Below the pieces are notes generated by a model. That model ran no database searches, was not told the DNA's origin, and saw only the letters and a list, made by a program, of their open reading frames with translations. From the NCBI GenBank assembly GCA_033085395.1, contig MU853194.1, forward strand, positions 68,749 through 132,748: a DNA stretch of 64,000 bases, read 5' to 3'. Every line of letters begins with the position of its first letter. Position 1 is the stretch's first letter. Source of the stretch: Xanthoparmelia taractica (lineage: Eukaryota > Ascomycota > Lecanoromycetes > Lecanorales > Parmeliaceae). This document shows, one piece after another, positions 34,028 through 46,100 of the stretch. The translations under genes and the position numbers were made by a program.

Positions 34028-36835
34028 ATGGCTTCCGGAATGAATTTTACGGACCGAGCACAGAAAGCCCTCGCTGACGCTCATGAGCTCGCTCAACAAT
34101 ACTCTCACTCCCAGATCCTTCCTCTTCACCTCGCTGTTGCCCTCCTCGACCCCCCAATCGATGAGTCCAAAGACCAGCAACAAGCCATGAACGCCTCACA
34201 TACGGCTGGCTCATCGCCACTCTTTCGCCAAGTCGTTGACCGTGCCCACGGAGACCCCCAAGCGCTTGACCGAGCAATGAAGAAAGCCCTTGTTAGGCTA
34301 CCCAGTCAGGATCCCCCACCAGAGCACGTGTCAATATCTCCTCAGTTCTCCAAGGTCCTGCGGAACGCGAACGAACTGTCCAAGACCCAAAAGGATAGCT
34401 ATATTGCAATCGACCACCTTATTCAATGCCTTTCTCAGGATCCCTCAATTGAACGATGTCTAGCAGACGCCAATGTCCCCAATACTAAGCTCATAGACTC
34501 GGCCATACAGCAAATCCGCGGCACGAAACGGGTGGACTCTAAAACCGCGGATGCAGAGCAGGAAAATGAGAACCTCAAGAAGTTCACGATAGACATGACT
34601 GCGTTGGCCAGGGAAGGCAAGATTGACCCAGTCATCGGTCGAGAGGAAGAGATCAGACGAGTCATAAGGATATTGTCACGAAGGACGAAGAACAATCCCG
34701 TCTTGATTGGCGAGCCTGGTGTTGGCAAAACAACTGTCGTCGAAGGTCTGGCCTCGAGGATAGTCAATGCTGATGTACCAGCCAATCTGGCGGCCTGCAA
34801 GCTGCTCTCACTTGACGTCGGATCATTGGTCGCCGGAAGCAAGTTCCGAGGAGAATTCGAAGAACGAATGAAGGGTGTGCTGAAAGAGATAGAGGACTCG
34901 AAGGAAATGATAGTCCTATTCGTTGATGAAATCCATCTACTCATGGGCGCTGGCTCAAGCGGAGAAGGTGGTATGGACGCAGCCAATTTGTTGAAACCCA
35001 TGCTTGCACGAGGTCAGCTACACTGCATTGGCGCAACAACGCTTGCCGAGTATCGGAAATACATTGAAAAGGACCAGGCATTCGAGCGTAGATTTCAGCA
35101 GGTCTTGGTTAAAGAGCCGACAATACCAGAGACCATCTCAATTCTTCGGGGCCTCAAAGAAAAGTATGAAGTTCATCATGGTGTCAACATTCTTGATGGG
35201 GCTATTGTGGCGGCAGCCACCCTGGCGGCTCGATACTTGACTGCCCGAAGACTACCTGACTCGGCTGTTGACCTTATTGACGAAGCAGCAGCGGCTGTCC
35301 GAGTCACTCGTGAATCGCAACCAGAAGCACTTGACACAATGGAACGCAAATTACGACAGTTGCAAATCGAGATACACGCTCTCGAGCGGGAAAAGGACGA
35401 AGCTGCTCGTTCTCGTCTTTCACAGGCACAGGCAGAAGCGGCAAATGTTGAAGAGGAGCTTAAGCCCATGCGCGAGAAATACGAAACGGAAAAACAGCGT
35501 AGCAGAGATATTCAAGAAGCAAAGATCAAATACGATCAGCTAAAAGTCAAGCAAGAAGAAGCCGAACGGAACAAAGACCTACAAACCGCTTCAGACCTTC
35601 TTTACTACGCTATGCCCGACACCAAAGCTCGTATTGAGCAACTCGAAGCCGAGCGTGCGCGTGCGGACGCTGAGCTCTATGAACGTCGGGGGTCTGAGGG
35701 CGTTCAGGAAAACATGCTCACAGATGCAGTGGGGCCCGATCAAATCAACGAGATTGTGGCTCGCTGGACAGGAATACCAGTGACGCGTCTTCGGACCTCG
35801 GAAAAAGACAAGCTTCTACAAATGGAGAAGCACCTGGGTAAGGTAGTGGTGGGTCAGAAGGAAGCTGTCACGTCCGTCTCGAACGCCATCCGTCTGCAGC
35901 GCTCCGGTCTCAGTAATCCTAATCAGCCACCCTCATTCCTCTTCTGCGGCCCCTCTGGTACGGGAAAGACGTTGCTTACGAAGGCGCTTGCGGAATTCCT
36001 CTTTGACGACCCGAAATCCATGATCCGCTTCGACATGTCCGAGTATCAAGAGAGACATTCGCTCTCCCGCATGATCGGCGCACCTCCAGGCTACGTAGGC
36101 CATGATGCGGGAGGACAGCTCACAGAAGCCCTTCGGCGAAGGCCCTTCTCAATCCTCCTCTTTGACGAGGTGGAAAAAGCCGCAAAGGAGGTACTCACTG
36201 TTTTGTTGCAGCTCATGGACGATGGTCGCATCACGGACGGCCAGGGTCGCATCGTTGACGCTCGAAACTGTATCGTTGTCATGACGTCCAACCTCGGTGC
36301 AGAATACCTCGCTCGTCAGAACGCCCCCGATGGCAAAATCGATGCGACGACGCGCGAGATGGTCATGACTTCACTGCGAAACTACTTCCTACCGGAGTTC
36401 TTGAACCGCATCTCCAGCATCGTCATCTTCAACCGCTTGACGAAGAGGGAGATTCGGAAGATTGTCGATGTGCGGCTCGCAGAGATTCAGAAACGCCTGG
36501 CCCAGAATGACCGCAAGGTCACAATCTGGTGCTCGGACGAAGTCAAAGACTACCTCGGTTCTGCCGGGTACTCCCCAGCCTACGGCGCGCGCCCTCTCGC
36601 TCGGCTTATCGAGAAAGAGGTGCTGAACCGCATGGCAGTACTGATCCTTAGGGGCGGTATCCAAGATGGCGAAACCGCTCGGGTGGTCATGGAGGATGGA
36701 CGGATCACTGTGCTTCCCAATCACGGCGACAGTGAAGACGAGGACGAGGACGCAATGGTCGATGAAGACGAAGCGGAGGATGATGCAGTGGAGATGCTCC
36801 AGGATGGAACGGGGGATATGGATCTCTACGAGTGA
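34028..36835 (+). CDS. hsp98: Hsp104/Hsp98 disaggregase (ClpB family)
   Basis: One intronless frame of 935 residues. The N-terminal Clp domain (FTDRAQKALADAHELA) is followed by AAA+ module 1 with Walker A GEPGVGKT at about residue 226 and Walker B VLFVDEIHLL. The long charged coiled-coil middle domain is at about 410-550, and AAA+ module 2 has Walker A GPSGTGKT near residue 641, the ILLFDEVEKA Walker B, and ARPLARLIEKEV. The acidic C-terminal tail ends DMDLYE where yeast Hsp104 ends DDLD. The hexameric ATPase threads aggregated proteins and, with Hsp70, refolds them after heat stress; it acts in cytosol and nucleus. Lack of introns is common for heat-shock genes, which must be expressed when splicing is impaired (known for the family, inferred here). 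Confidence 0.97.
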   Translation: MASGMNFTDRAQKALADAHELAQQYSHSQILPLHLAVALLDPPIDESKDQQQAMNASHTAGSSPLFRQVVDRAHGDPQALDRAMKKALVRLPSQDPPPEHVSISPQFSKVLRNANELSKTQKDSYIAIDHLIQCLSQDPSIERCLADANVPNTKLIDSAIQQIRGTKRVDSKTADAEQENENLKKFTIDMTALAREGKIDPVIGREEEIRRVIRILSRRTKNNPVLIGEPGVGKTTVVEGLASRIVNADVPANLAACKLLSLDVGSLVAGSKFRGEFEERMKGVLKEIEDSKEMIVLFVDEIHLLMGAGSSGEGGMDAANLLKPMLARGQLHCIGATTLAEYRKYIEKDQAFERRFQQVLVKEPTIPETISILRGLKEKYEVHHGVNILDGAIVAAATLAARYLTARRLPDSAVDLIDEAAAAVRVTRESQPEALDTMERKLRQLQIEIHALEREKDEAARSRLSQAQAEAANVEEELKPMREKYETEKQRSRDIQEAKIKYDQLKVKQEEAERNKDLQTASDLLYYAMPDTKARIEQLEAERARADAELYERRGSEGVQENMLTDAVGPDQINEIVARWTGIPVTRLRTSEKDKLLQMEKHLGKVVVGQKEAVTSVSNAIRLQRSGLSNPNQPPSFLFCGPSGTGKTLLTKALAEFLFDDPKSMIRFDMSEYQERHSLSRMIGAPPGYVGHDAGGQLTEALRRRPFSILLFDEVEKAAKEVLTVLLQLMDDGRITDGQGRIVDARNCIVVMTSNLGAEYLARQNAPDGKIDATTREMVMTSLRNYFLPEFLNRISSIVIFNRLTKREIRKIVDVRLAEIQKRLAQNDRKVTIWCSDEVKDYLGSAGYSPAYGARPLARLIEKEVLNRMAVLILRGGIQDGETARVVMEDGRITVLPNHGDSEDEDEDAMVDEDEAEDDAVEMLQDGTGDMDLYE

Positions 36836-37373
36836 GGTTGATTGGTTTGGTGGTTGGGGGAGATGGATCCCTTCCTTCCTTCTCTAGGCGGGGAAACAAA
36901 GGAGATGTATCTAAGCATTGGGGAAAATTGCACATAGCGATGAATTGACATGACTACAACGATTACAATGAAGGTCATGGGGGTTACAGAGATAGAAGCA
37001 AGCCCGTTTGTTCTATTTTGCGTTCCGATTAGCATGTATCTAGCCTTTGATGCACACACATCAATTCAATGATCTCTTGGGTATTGCTCGATACGTGGCT
37101 CTTTCTCGGGGATTCCAACCTTCACCTCCTCCCTCTCCCTTACTGCCCGACTGGGGCTAGCGGCAGCAAAAGCATGACATAAAATTGAAGGAGAAGCAGC
37201 TTGATGTGTGTGCGCGTGTGAATCGTAATGTAATGCGTGCTGCTGAAATGAATGCCCAAGGTGTCATATGTGATGCACACCATGTGAGTGAGTGAGTGGA
37301 TCAATCAAAGATCAAAGATCAGAGTGAGCAGCAGAGCCACTTAATATCATTGATACAAAGCATTGAAAGTAGG

Positions 37374-37394
37374 TAAGTACGTACGTACGTAAGT
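37374..37394 (+). repeat. GTAC tetranucleotide microsatellite
   Basis: Four to five tandem GTAC units flanked by AAGTA sequence in the gene-free block downstream of Hsp104. Confidence 0.85.
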
Positions 37395-38100
37395 AAAAAG
37401 CCAGCCTTTAGAAGCAAAGGAGAATATTCGTTCCCACTGATTTTCGATTTATGATACGATACTTGGCTGATGAGTGATGACCCGGTATACCGCATTGACG
37501 TGGAAAAGGAAGAGGAAAAGGGGCAGTTAAGCAGCATGGGTCGAGTATGTAGGCAAAGATATGTGGTTTTCCACCTTTTACTGTGAGTGAGCTCTAGATA
37601 TGTATGCGTTTTAGTGGCTCCTTTTCCCAATGTCAATTGAAGGGAGGGAAGGTTGCTGTTTCTATTCTTTGCTTTCGTGGATGAAAGAACTCGTCGCTGG
37701 GGAAAGTCGCAGCTTCACCACTTCCTCCTTTCTGCTTGTATCCCTGCTGTTCTGATCCGGAACAAGATCCTACCAAATGCATTCGAAATGAGCTTTTTGC
37801 TCAGCAAGTGGGTGCCGAATGCGAAACCGGAGCCAACCTCAAACGGATGACCCTGTCTGTCACTGCAGTTTACTCACCTGGGTTTTTGAATTGGCATACG
37901 GGGTACGGGACACCCCTTTTCCAAAATTGCCTCCTATCCACCGTTGGAGCAATACCTCGACTTCCATCCCCTTCAGACACGGCCCGAAAGAACCGTTCCA
38001 GAATCCAAAACCCGGCAAGTCCTCGCACCCTTCTTTCCTGACCGGATGCTGCATGGAAGTTTTCTTCACATCTCTTAGGCTGATTGATTCAACATCACCA

Positions 38101-38125
38101 GGAAGAAAGAAAGAAAGAAAGAAAG
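38101..38125 (+). repeat. GAAA microsatellite
   Basis: Five to six tandem GAAA units (about 25 bases), purine only, in the same gene-free block. Confidence 0.9.
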
Positions 38126-38261
38126 CATATGCTCCACCGTGCTGAGCTGGCAGACCAGGAGGGCCAGAGAGCGACGCATCATCAGCTCCACTCCACCGTC
38201 TGGAACTTTTACGCTTTTCCTTCCTTCTCTTCCTTTTGCTTCGTTTGAACTGCAGTTGCAC

Positions 38262-38295
38262 GACCAGGGACCAGGGACCAGGCACCAGGCACCAG
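38262..38295 (+). repeat. 7-bp minisatellite (GACCAGG type)
   Basis: Five tandem 7-base units, three of the form GACCAGG-like and two with C in place of the second G. The unit is not a codon multiple and no gene overlaps it. Confidence 0.9.
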
Positions 38296-40962
38296 CCTTT
38301 ACCCCGTGGCGCACAACTTTAAGCTAACGGTGGTCTTCCGAAGAGACGTTTGGGAAGAGGAAATAACCATTCATGGCAATTGATGCTCGGATATATCGGC
38401 GCCATGTCTCAGCTAGGCTTTGCCATGGAGAACTTTTTGAGTTGAGAAGTATATCCTCACCGAGTTCTGATGCGGGCAATGAGTAATCAACATCCACCTT
38501 GGCCTTGGAACTTCCCAAATTGCCAAATCATCATACTGAACATGCCCGTCTCAGCCAAAGAAACAAAATCAAAAGGAAAGAAACAAAGCTTTGAATGCCT
38601 GGGCCAACACAGACTCCTACCGCGCTGGTGGGATAGACCGCCGGAAAGGTGCCGAACAGGGTGCCGTCTCGGGCATACTATGTCATCGAAGGAGTAGTAA
38701 TCTATACTGTCGAGGGAGAAAATAGAAAGATGATGCAGGCTGAACAGGTAATTAAGCAGCATGGTCATCCCATTGAGTTGGTACTTGTACGCCGAAAGTG
38801 GACAGCTTGTACTAATGCAGCGAAAGAAAGGGAGTTGTGAAGGAAGATTGGTGGGAAAAAGGGTAAGAACTGAGGCGTAATCACATGTTCAAGTGATGCA
38901 TAAAAACATATGCAAGGCCAACGAGATGCATGGTAAGATGAAGTCTTTCCCTTTTGGGACGTGGCGCTGACGACGGCTTGCATAAGGCAATCGTAAGAGT
39001 GATGGCACGGATAACAATGGGAACCAATCATTTCCGGGCAATTGAATAGGGTAAAAGAGATTGACCAATTATTTGCGATGAAAAAAAGAATGAGCATAGT
39101 AATGATGCCCGTGCTCTCTCCGAGTTGTAGAAGTACAACATACCTTGTAGAAGTATGGCCTTGTTATGCAAGACGACCTCCTTGGGCAAGATGACCCCTT
39201 GTGCCCAGCCTGTTCCATTCTCCCGACTTGTTCAAATGTCCCATGATGGAGTTAGGATAGGGAAAATCTTGCCTTGCTCGGAACTTCTTGAGGAGATCTT
39301 TTTGTCTTGTGCATTGCCTTTCGTGGTAGGTCCCTACCTTCCCATATCAAGCCTGCGCCATGTGACCTAGCCGTATAACGCACAAAGGGCCATCCAAGTT
39401 GCACGTCATCCACCGCCAACTCAGACGTGACCGGCTTCCACTTCCGTTGATGCTGCTGCCGCCGTCTCTTTCTCCTTTTTCTTTCTCGCCAAGGCATCAC
39501 GAGATGATTCACCGAGCAAATGCCCGAATGCGTGAAAGAAGGAGCGAGATGAGCTGTAAGGGAAGCCAAGCGTTCAGACCGGTCAGCAAACAGGAAACCC
39601 ACTCGGTTCCCTCCGGCTCCATGTCCGTCACATTTAGGGGACCCTTTAGCGTCGGAGCAGTAGATCTACGCTTATCAGTGAGAAACAGCAAAAGGAGGAA
39701 GGGCTGAAAAGGGGTGTTGCCATGGTCTTGTTCCTAGGCAACAGGCGGAACTCTTCTTGGGGCAATCCGGAATCATGATTGAGGCAAGAATCTGCAATTG
39801 TTATTAGTCAGCCAAGGTTTCTGGAGCGCTGATCTCCTCTCGGCGGAAGCCATGGTGCATTTTAAGTTGGAAGATGGAGCATCACGTGTAAGGTATAGTA
39901 AGTAGAAGTAGAGGGTAAAGCTCAGAGCAATGCAACCGGATGTTGGTACTTGGTATGTGAATGAGATGAGATGAGAAGTATAATTAAGAAAGGTACAACT
40001 CAAGATAGTCAAAGGATGAGGAAGGATGGGGAAACTGCCCAGCCCTGATTGACGCCAAGCATTTCCCAAACCTCTCCAGCGACGATCGCTGATCATTAGC
40101 TAGCTTCTAGCGTATCTCTCTAGAAGGAACGGGGAGAAGGTCGATCACCAACTTACTTCTACTACGAAAGTACTTGTGCTCGATATACTTTACCTCTACA
40201 CTACAAGTACCTTGATCATTAAATACTACCTCACTAAAGTACCTTAGTTACAGTACTACATTGCTATAGTATCTAGTCCTGTTGGTAGCACAAGGACCTA
40301 AACCGGTACAAGTACAAGTTACTTGGCGATCGTCGTTGTTCCTTTAGCAAAACGGAAATCCGCTAGAAGCTCTGTCCCTCACTTTCTCTACCTTCTAGAA
40401 GCCTTCTTACTTTGGAGCTAGCCAACTGATCGATACCAAGTACCTTGCCCATCGCTTCTCAGGGCACATGTCACTCTCACTTGCATAACCTTACCGTTTG
40501 CCTCCAGCCTTCCTTTTTGCTGGCCTGGATCATCACATGCACATCGAGTTCCCGGGCTCGGCTGGCCGATGTGTCAATGGCTTGTTTGGTCTCGGACTTG
40601 GTCGCTCGAATACGAACGAGGTATAGGGCACGTGAGAGCAAAAAAGATTTGAGGGAGCTGCAGAGGTCGGAAAAGTAGGAGGGGGCGTGGACTCTTTCCC
40701 TGAGACTGTGTCTTGCAATGAGCTGGAAAATCCATTTGCATGCCAATTTTGTACAAAACGGTAGTCTATGTAGCAAGATAACACTTCTATACACCTCGTG
40801 ACGAACATCCAAAGTCTATGGTCGTAGAATCACATGAATCGCCCACATCTATCCCATTCTTCGTCCCAAAAAGAGCAGCGATCCAGGCAAGCATGCACCA
40901 TTTTTTGTGGTATACCGCCGCCCAAACTCCACGTACAAGTACAAGCCGGCCTCACGGAAAGT

Positions 40963-43162
40963 TCAACCAAACAACACCTCTTTAGACATAGACTGCGCCA
41001 CATCTCTCCACTCAACCTCGCCCTGGCCCGAGTCGCTTCTCCGCCAAATCTCCTCGCACACCTCCCAAGCAGTGACAATGTTGTTCATGCCTTGCCTCGT
41101 CTCCAGGTGGCGGAACACCGTTCGTGCAACGTTCCTGTCCACATCCTCCACCGCTTCGCAAGCAGCGGTGAAGAGAGGCCACACTAGAGTCGCCATCGGG
41201 CCGGAGAAGATGACGACCCGTAGGCACGATTGCAGAGTTTGCTTGGTTGGCGTTTGTACCTTAGCATCCGAGCGAGGATAGGATAGTATCACGCGATAAA
41301 GAAAAACGAAGGAAGCTTGCTTGTGCGCTTCGGCGTTGTTAAGAATGGATTGCAAGCGGGAGTCATCCCCAGGATTCTCAATCGTAACAACCGAAGGCGG
41401 CAGTTTGGGAACCCATTGCTGGAGCGCCAGCTCAATGCTGGTCGTATTGGTTTCAAAATCGGCTCGCAGATTGTTGGCTTTGTCATGGCCAGGGCTCTGC
41501 ATCTCTTCCTTGTCCAAGTTTCGCTTGACATCGACCAGGCTGGCAAGTCGGTGGATGATGGGCCATAAATCAGCCATAAGACCGAAAAGAGTGTCCACCG
41601 ATGCCATGGCTGAGCGGTCATGCGCAGAGACAAAGTCTTGAGCTGATGGAACAAGGATAGTCCCGGACATAGGGGAAGAGCCGAATGAGAGAGCAGAGGC
41701 CACGTCGAAATACCGGAACGCCTAGATATCATTAGAATAGAGTATACTGAGAAGGCGGTTTGATTCTGCTCACCCTTTCAAGAAACGCACTGGTTGGACC
41801 GCGCTTCGCTCTCCTTTCCCGCATGATCGATAGTGCGCCTCTCAAATGACTATTCAAAACGGTAGAAGAACCACTTCGCACAATCTGAAGAGTATCAGCA
41901 TGCCGTGAGAGATTTTCAGGATTTGCAAAACATGCCTCGTAATACAATAGAAGAATAATGACGGCAAGGACTTCGTCTCGGTTGCCTTCATCTTTATGTG
42001 CTATAAGACCCGCTAGCCCTTGCAAAGCTTTCGAATGTAGATCAAGAGCCCTTTCTTCTACGTGCAATCCCCGGTGTTCAAGGTGCGCACTTGAGATGGC
42101 GTAGATGGCGTTGAGTAATGGGGGGCTCTTTCGAGCCATGGGTAATACGAGCTGTCTAAAAGGGTTGCCCGAGTCTTCTTTAAAGACGATGAGGTGGCTC
42201 AAGACGTTACAGAAGTGATCCAAGAGACCCCTTCGCGATTCGCGACTAGTGTATTCAGAGTACGGAGGAAGGCCGGGAGACTGAGCTTGAACGCTTGGCG
42301 TAAAGTCGTAGGGTGAACCGGCAGACTGGGGGGAGAGAAAGGCACTTGTAGGATCCGGGTAGGAGCTGCTCCGAGACAAGGCGGATGGCGGCGCTGTGAA
42401 CATTTCCCTCGTGACCTGGACGATATCTGGATCGTAGGGTGGAGGGTCCTTGGAGAAGCCATCCAGCGGGTCCATCTGAAGCTGCTTCACCTGATCTAGA
42501 CTTGGGGAATGTCGGGCAAAGCTATCGAGGGAGGTAAAGGGAGGGAGAGGGGAATTGATGTCTCCGAAGGTGTCACTGCCGCAGCTTGAAGCGGAATCGC
42601 TGAAGACCGAGTCGGCGGAGTGAATTTCCCAATTCTCGGCGATGGCTGGAAGGGGCGGTGTTGGTGATCCGGACAAGATGGAGGAGCCGGAGCTGGAGTC
42701 TTGACGAAGAGCTTGGAGCCTGTCGTGGAAGCCATAGTGTTGACCTGGAGCAGTGGTTGGAGGTCGCATGCCCATGTGTTCGGGGTTGGACACGGTCCTT
42801 CTCCTCTTGCGGGGTTTGACAGGTTCATATTCACACCTCAAGCCCCGTTCGAGGCAGCGATCACATTGTGGACGCTCTTCGTTGCACTTCTTCTTCTTTT
42901 CTTTGCTTAAGCCACAGTAAGCAAAACTGGGGAGATACGGTGCAGTGTTCAGGATTGGCTCACCAGTGTACACATCCTACCACAAGCCGAAAGAGGAACG
43001 GGTCAGCCGCGTGTCTTTGAAGGACTTCTACAACAACCGGGACGTAGGACGTAGGACAGCAGGATGTTGCTTAAGCTTACCTGCTCGTGAGCGCCTTTTA
43101 GGAATCTTAGCTGGGACTGGTCTGTGGTACAGCAACATCATGGACGGTGAACAGTCAAACAT
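40963..43162 (-). CDS. Zn(II)2Cys6 transcription factor, fungal_trans_2 type
   Basis: Exons 43162-43081, 42976-42964 (13 nt), 42905-41774 and 41721-40963 give 661 residues. The zinc cluster is assembled from three exons: exon 1 ends KRRSRA, the micro-exon supplies G-C-V-H and part of the second Cys, and exon 3 continues K-E-K-K-K-K-C; the final pattern C-x2-C-x6-C-x6-C-x2-C-x6-C is perfect, followed by the basic KPRKRRRT. A Ser/Pro-rich region follows; the C-terminal half (DHFCNVLSHLIVF, PMARKSPPLLNAIYAIS, AVIILLLYYE) resembles the PF11951 domain of UGA3/ARGR-II-like regulators. Two further in-frame ATGs at 43141 and 43138 are alternative starts. Nuclear; target unknown. No enzyme genes cluster with it. 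Confidence 0.88.
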
Positions 43163-46100
43163 GAACAGGCAATGCAGTCTTCCGAGACCACAAACTATTT
43201 TGATGATATAAAAAGATCAAGTTCAAGGTCCAGGGAAGGGGGCGGGCTTTATGACAAATTTAAGAGATGGAATTTGCTGATCAGTGTCAACGTCTATAGC
43301 TTTTAGTTGACTGTGATACAATGGGATTGAGGCTTTAAAACACAAGAGGTATGGCGTGAAAAGATATAGGCGCAGGGCCTTCTATACCGTTGACTGGGAT
43401 TGAGGTATGTGGTAAATGGGTAAGGGGGGTTCTTTTTTGGGGTTCGCGGGGGGAGGGGGGGGGTGGGTATTATTATTATTTATTATGATGAATTGAAGAT
43501 GGTTATTTATTTTGGGGCTGTTTTGGGGTTCGGTGTTTGGGTGCACCGCCGTAGTACGTACCAAAGATGAAGGGAGGTACTTTCTGTGGTAGTTCAGATG
43601 CAGAAGCCAAATGAAATGATAGTACTTCTAGTAATGAAGAACTAAAGGTAATGTGGGGCAGTGGTTCGTGTATGATAAGTTGGCTGCAGGTGAGAAAGAG
43701 AGCTTGCAGGGATTATTCCGTTTTTTTGATGCAGGAGTCAGAAAGAGAAACGGCGAGGGGGGGAAACGTCATGCTGCTAAAGTCGAGTTGGCGATATCCA
43801 CTCGTCACATTAAGCCTGGCGCCCCCCTTGGCTTTGGGGGGGAGGGGGTGAAAAAGGAAAGCCCTGAGGGTACCTAATGCTTCAGAGTTGGCTGGGATTT
43901 GAGGTACTCCCGCAATCAGACCAATCACAATGTTCAGAATCTATAAGGCTGCCCTAAAACAAAGCAGACTACTAAGACGACTGCATATCCTGGTCCGAAC
44001 ATCGACATTTGACGCTAGTTAAGTAAGTCAAGGAACAAGGTTTTCAAGGGTTAAGAGATCGACATTTCGGTTCAGTCATCCTTTTGGAAAAGCGTTGAGA
44101 TCGTCAGCACTTTTTTAGCTGTCGTCTACTTAGTACAAAATGACTTACGTATAACGGACTCCCGGACCCCCTTGAAATATTCCACACTACTTCTACCAAG
44201 TACCAACTTGTTTTGACGGTATCATAATAATCCCTGTACAACAACCACCGATCCCACCGACACATCCTTCTAGTGACCTTCTAGAAGATTTCCCGATGGG
44301 AAAAACTAGCAGGCATTATGGAACACATGGAACACACATGGAAGGCACCAAGAACATTCATTATTCAATTCTTAGTACCAGATCCCGGAAAACGATCAGC
44401 CTGACCCCATCAACCCCCCCACCATCTCATTTTGAATTCGAAACTATACCGTCAAACATAACACAATTCAAAAAAAGTCACTCAAGTCACAAGGCCCAAG
44501 TTCCAGCCAAATGATAAGGCGTCTTCTCGTATGCGTCGCCACTGAAGTTCTTTGCCATCTATGCGTGACGCAAAAACCTGAAACACTATCAAACGTTCCC
44601 CAACGGCCTAAACCCGCACATTGACGTCTCACAACGAAAATCTCCTGCATTCTACGCATAATTCCCTCTCCATGCGACATGGGGAAGGCTCCAAGTCCTA
44701 TTTTTGGGGCCTCGGTCGACGACACAACCCCAGCCACGGGGCTTCAAGAGCCTCCTCCGCCCCCCGCCGCCCCCCCCAGATTATCAGATGTGAAACAGTA
44801 AAAGCCGCTGTCTAACTTCCTTTGGCAACGGAGTAAGCTACGGTACAGTAGTAGTAGTAGTCATCATCGTGGGCCTACGGGTCCAACCCGGTCCTCACGT
44901 CTTGGACTCATCTAAGCTCGTCACTTTGTCATTAAGGTACTGATTGCTCGATTCATTGGATGTCTGTTTTGTCGCTTGTGACATCCCCTTGGGTGCCTAG
45001 TAATAAAATAGTCGATGATTTAGTTAAAGATCAACGGCAAGCCTAGACTGATTTCGTTCTACAGACACGACTTATTGCCGCGCGAACAATTATCGATGGA
45101 GACACCAAGAACATTCCTTGGAGACTGTGAGCTTTGATTCGACATTGCCTTTCAACCAAAGGAACATCGACTCTCACTTCACCAGCATCTTTCTAACCAG
45201 CAACCTAATCTGCGGAACAACAAGCAGGTTTTTAAAAGGAGCAGCGAGGATATTCGAGTCTTTGCCGTCTTAAGGCTGAAGGCTGAAGCAGACCAAAGCT
45301 CATTACTTCACTCCCCTTTGTCCCCTTTTACAGCGCCATCCAACGCTCTGGCCCCTGCTTTATGAATTGTGGCGAGATGATCCGAAAGGCTCGATCACGA
45401 TCAAACGACTCGGAATGATCCAATACTTACAGACTCGGTAGCGGTCTACCTCTACAGTACTTGTTGCCAGTGACTGGGAATCTCCGCAACGATGACACAT
45501 GCCATTACTCATGCTGACCATGCACCGATTTCCATGCGTCTGCTTCTCTCAGTAGCTCCTGTGAGCAGAGCTTGGCAAACGTGGGACCTGGTGACTGGCC
45601 CACAAGTGCCTCAGAGCTGGACTGAGACCGCGGTCTGGTGACTTCCCACGTCTCCCCACCACTGCATAGAAGCGGCGCAAGCTTAGCCAGTCGTCAAGCT
45701 TTCCTTGTCCGATCCTGCGATCTGGTAGACCAGTTCCACTTCTCTCGACAACGCCGACATGGTGGCGCAATGGGCCCATGGTCCGAGATAAGATAGTCGC
45801 CTATTGACGGAAAAACAACCTAGAAGTAAAGAGCAGTAAGATCTTTGGTTGAAACACTTGCTGTTCCTGGCCAACTATTCTCGTCTGTTTGAATCCATAT
45901 TTTCCGACGTCAAAGCTTCGGCAAACCTTAACGACTGAACCCCGGCGATGTTTCAGAGCATGCAGCCCGCTTCAGGTTGATCTACTTCGTAAGCTCATCC
46001 CAGTTTTCGAAGTAGCGTTAGCTGTTGCTATTTCAGATGCGACGGCCCCCTTGCGCTCCAGCATGCTTTTGCTATTTTTGTAACAGCTTTGTTTGAACGA

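Larger units (their letters stand above)
36836..40962. other. 4.1 kb gene-free block between two convergent genes
   Basis: No supported gene. Hsp104 (plus) and the second Zn2Cys6 regulator (minus) both end here, so a short spacer would be expected. It holds a GTAC microsatellite (37374-37394), a GAAA tract (about 38101-38125), a 7-bp minisatellite (38262-38295) and a GTAC/AGTACT-rich patch (about 40150-40450). Long open frames such as 37860-38285 (minus) have biased, repeat-driven composition and no domain. Confidence 0.6.

Noticed and set aside
36836..40830. Several 100-140 codon frames in the block downstream of Hsp104
   Set aside because: Composition is driven by microsatellites and purine tracts, with no domain, no splice continuity and no conserved motif.
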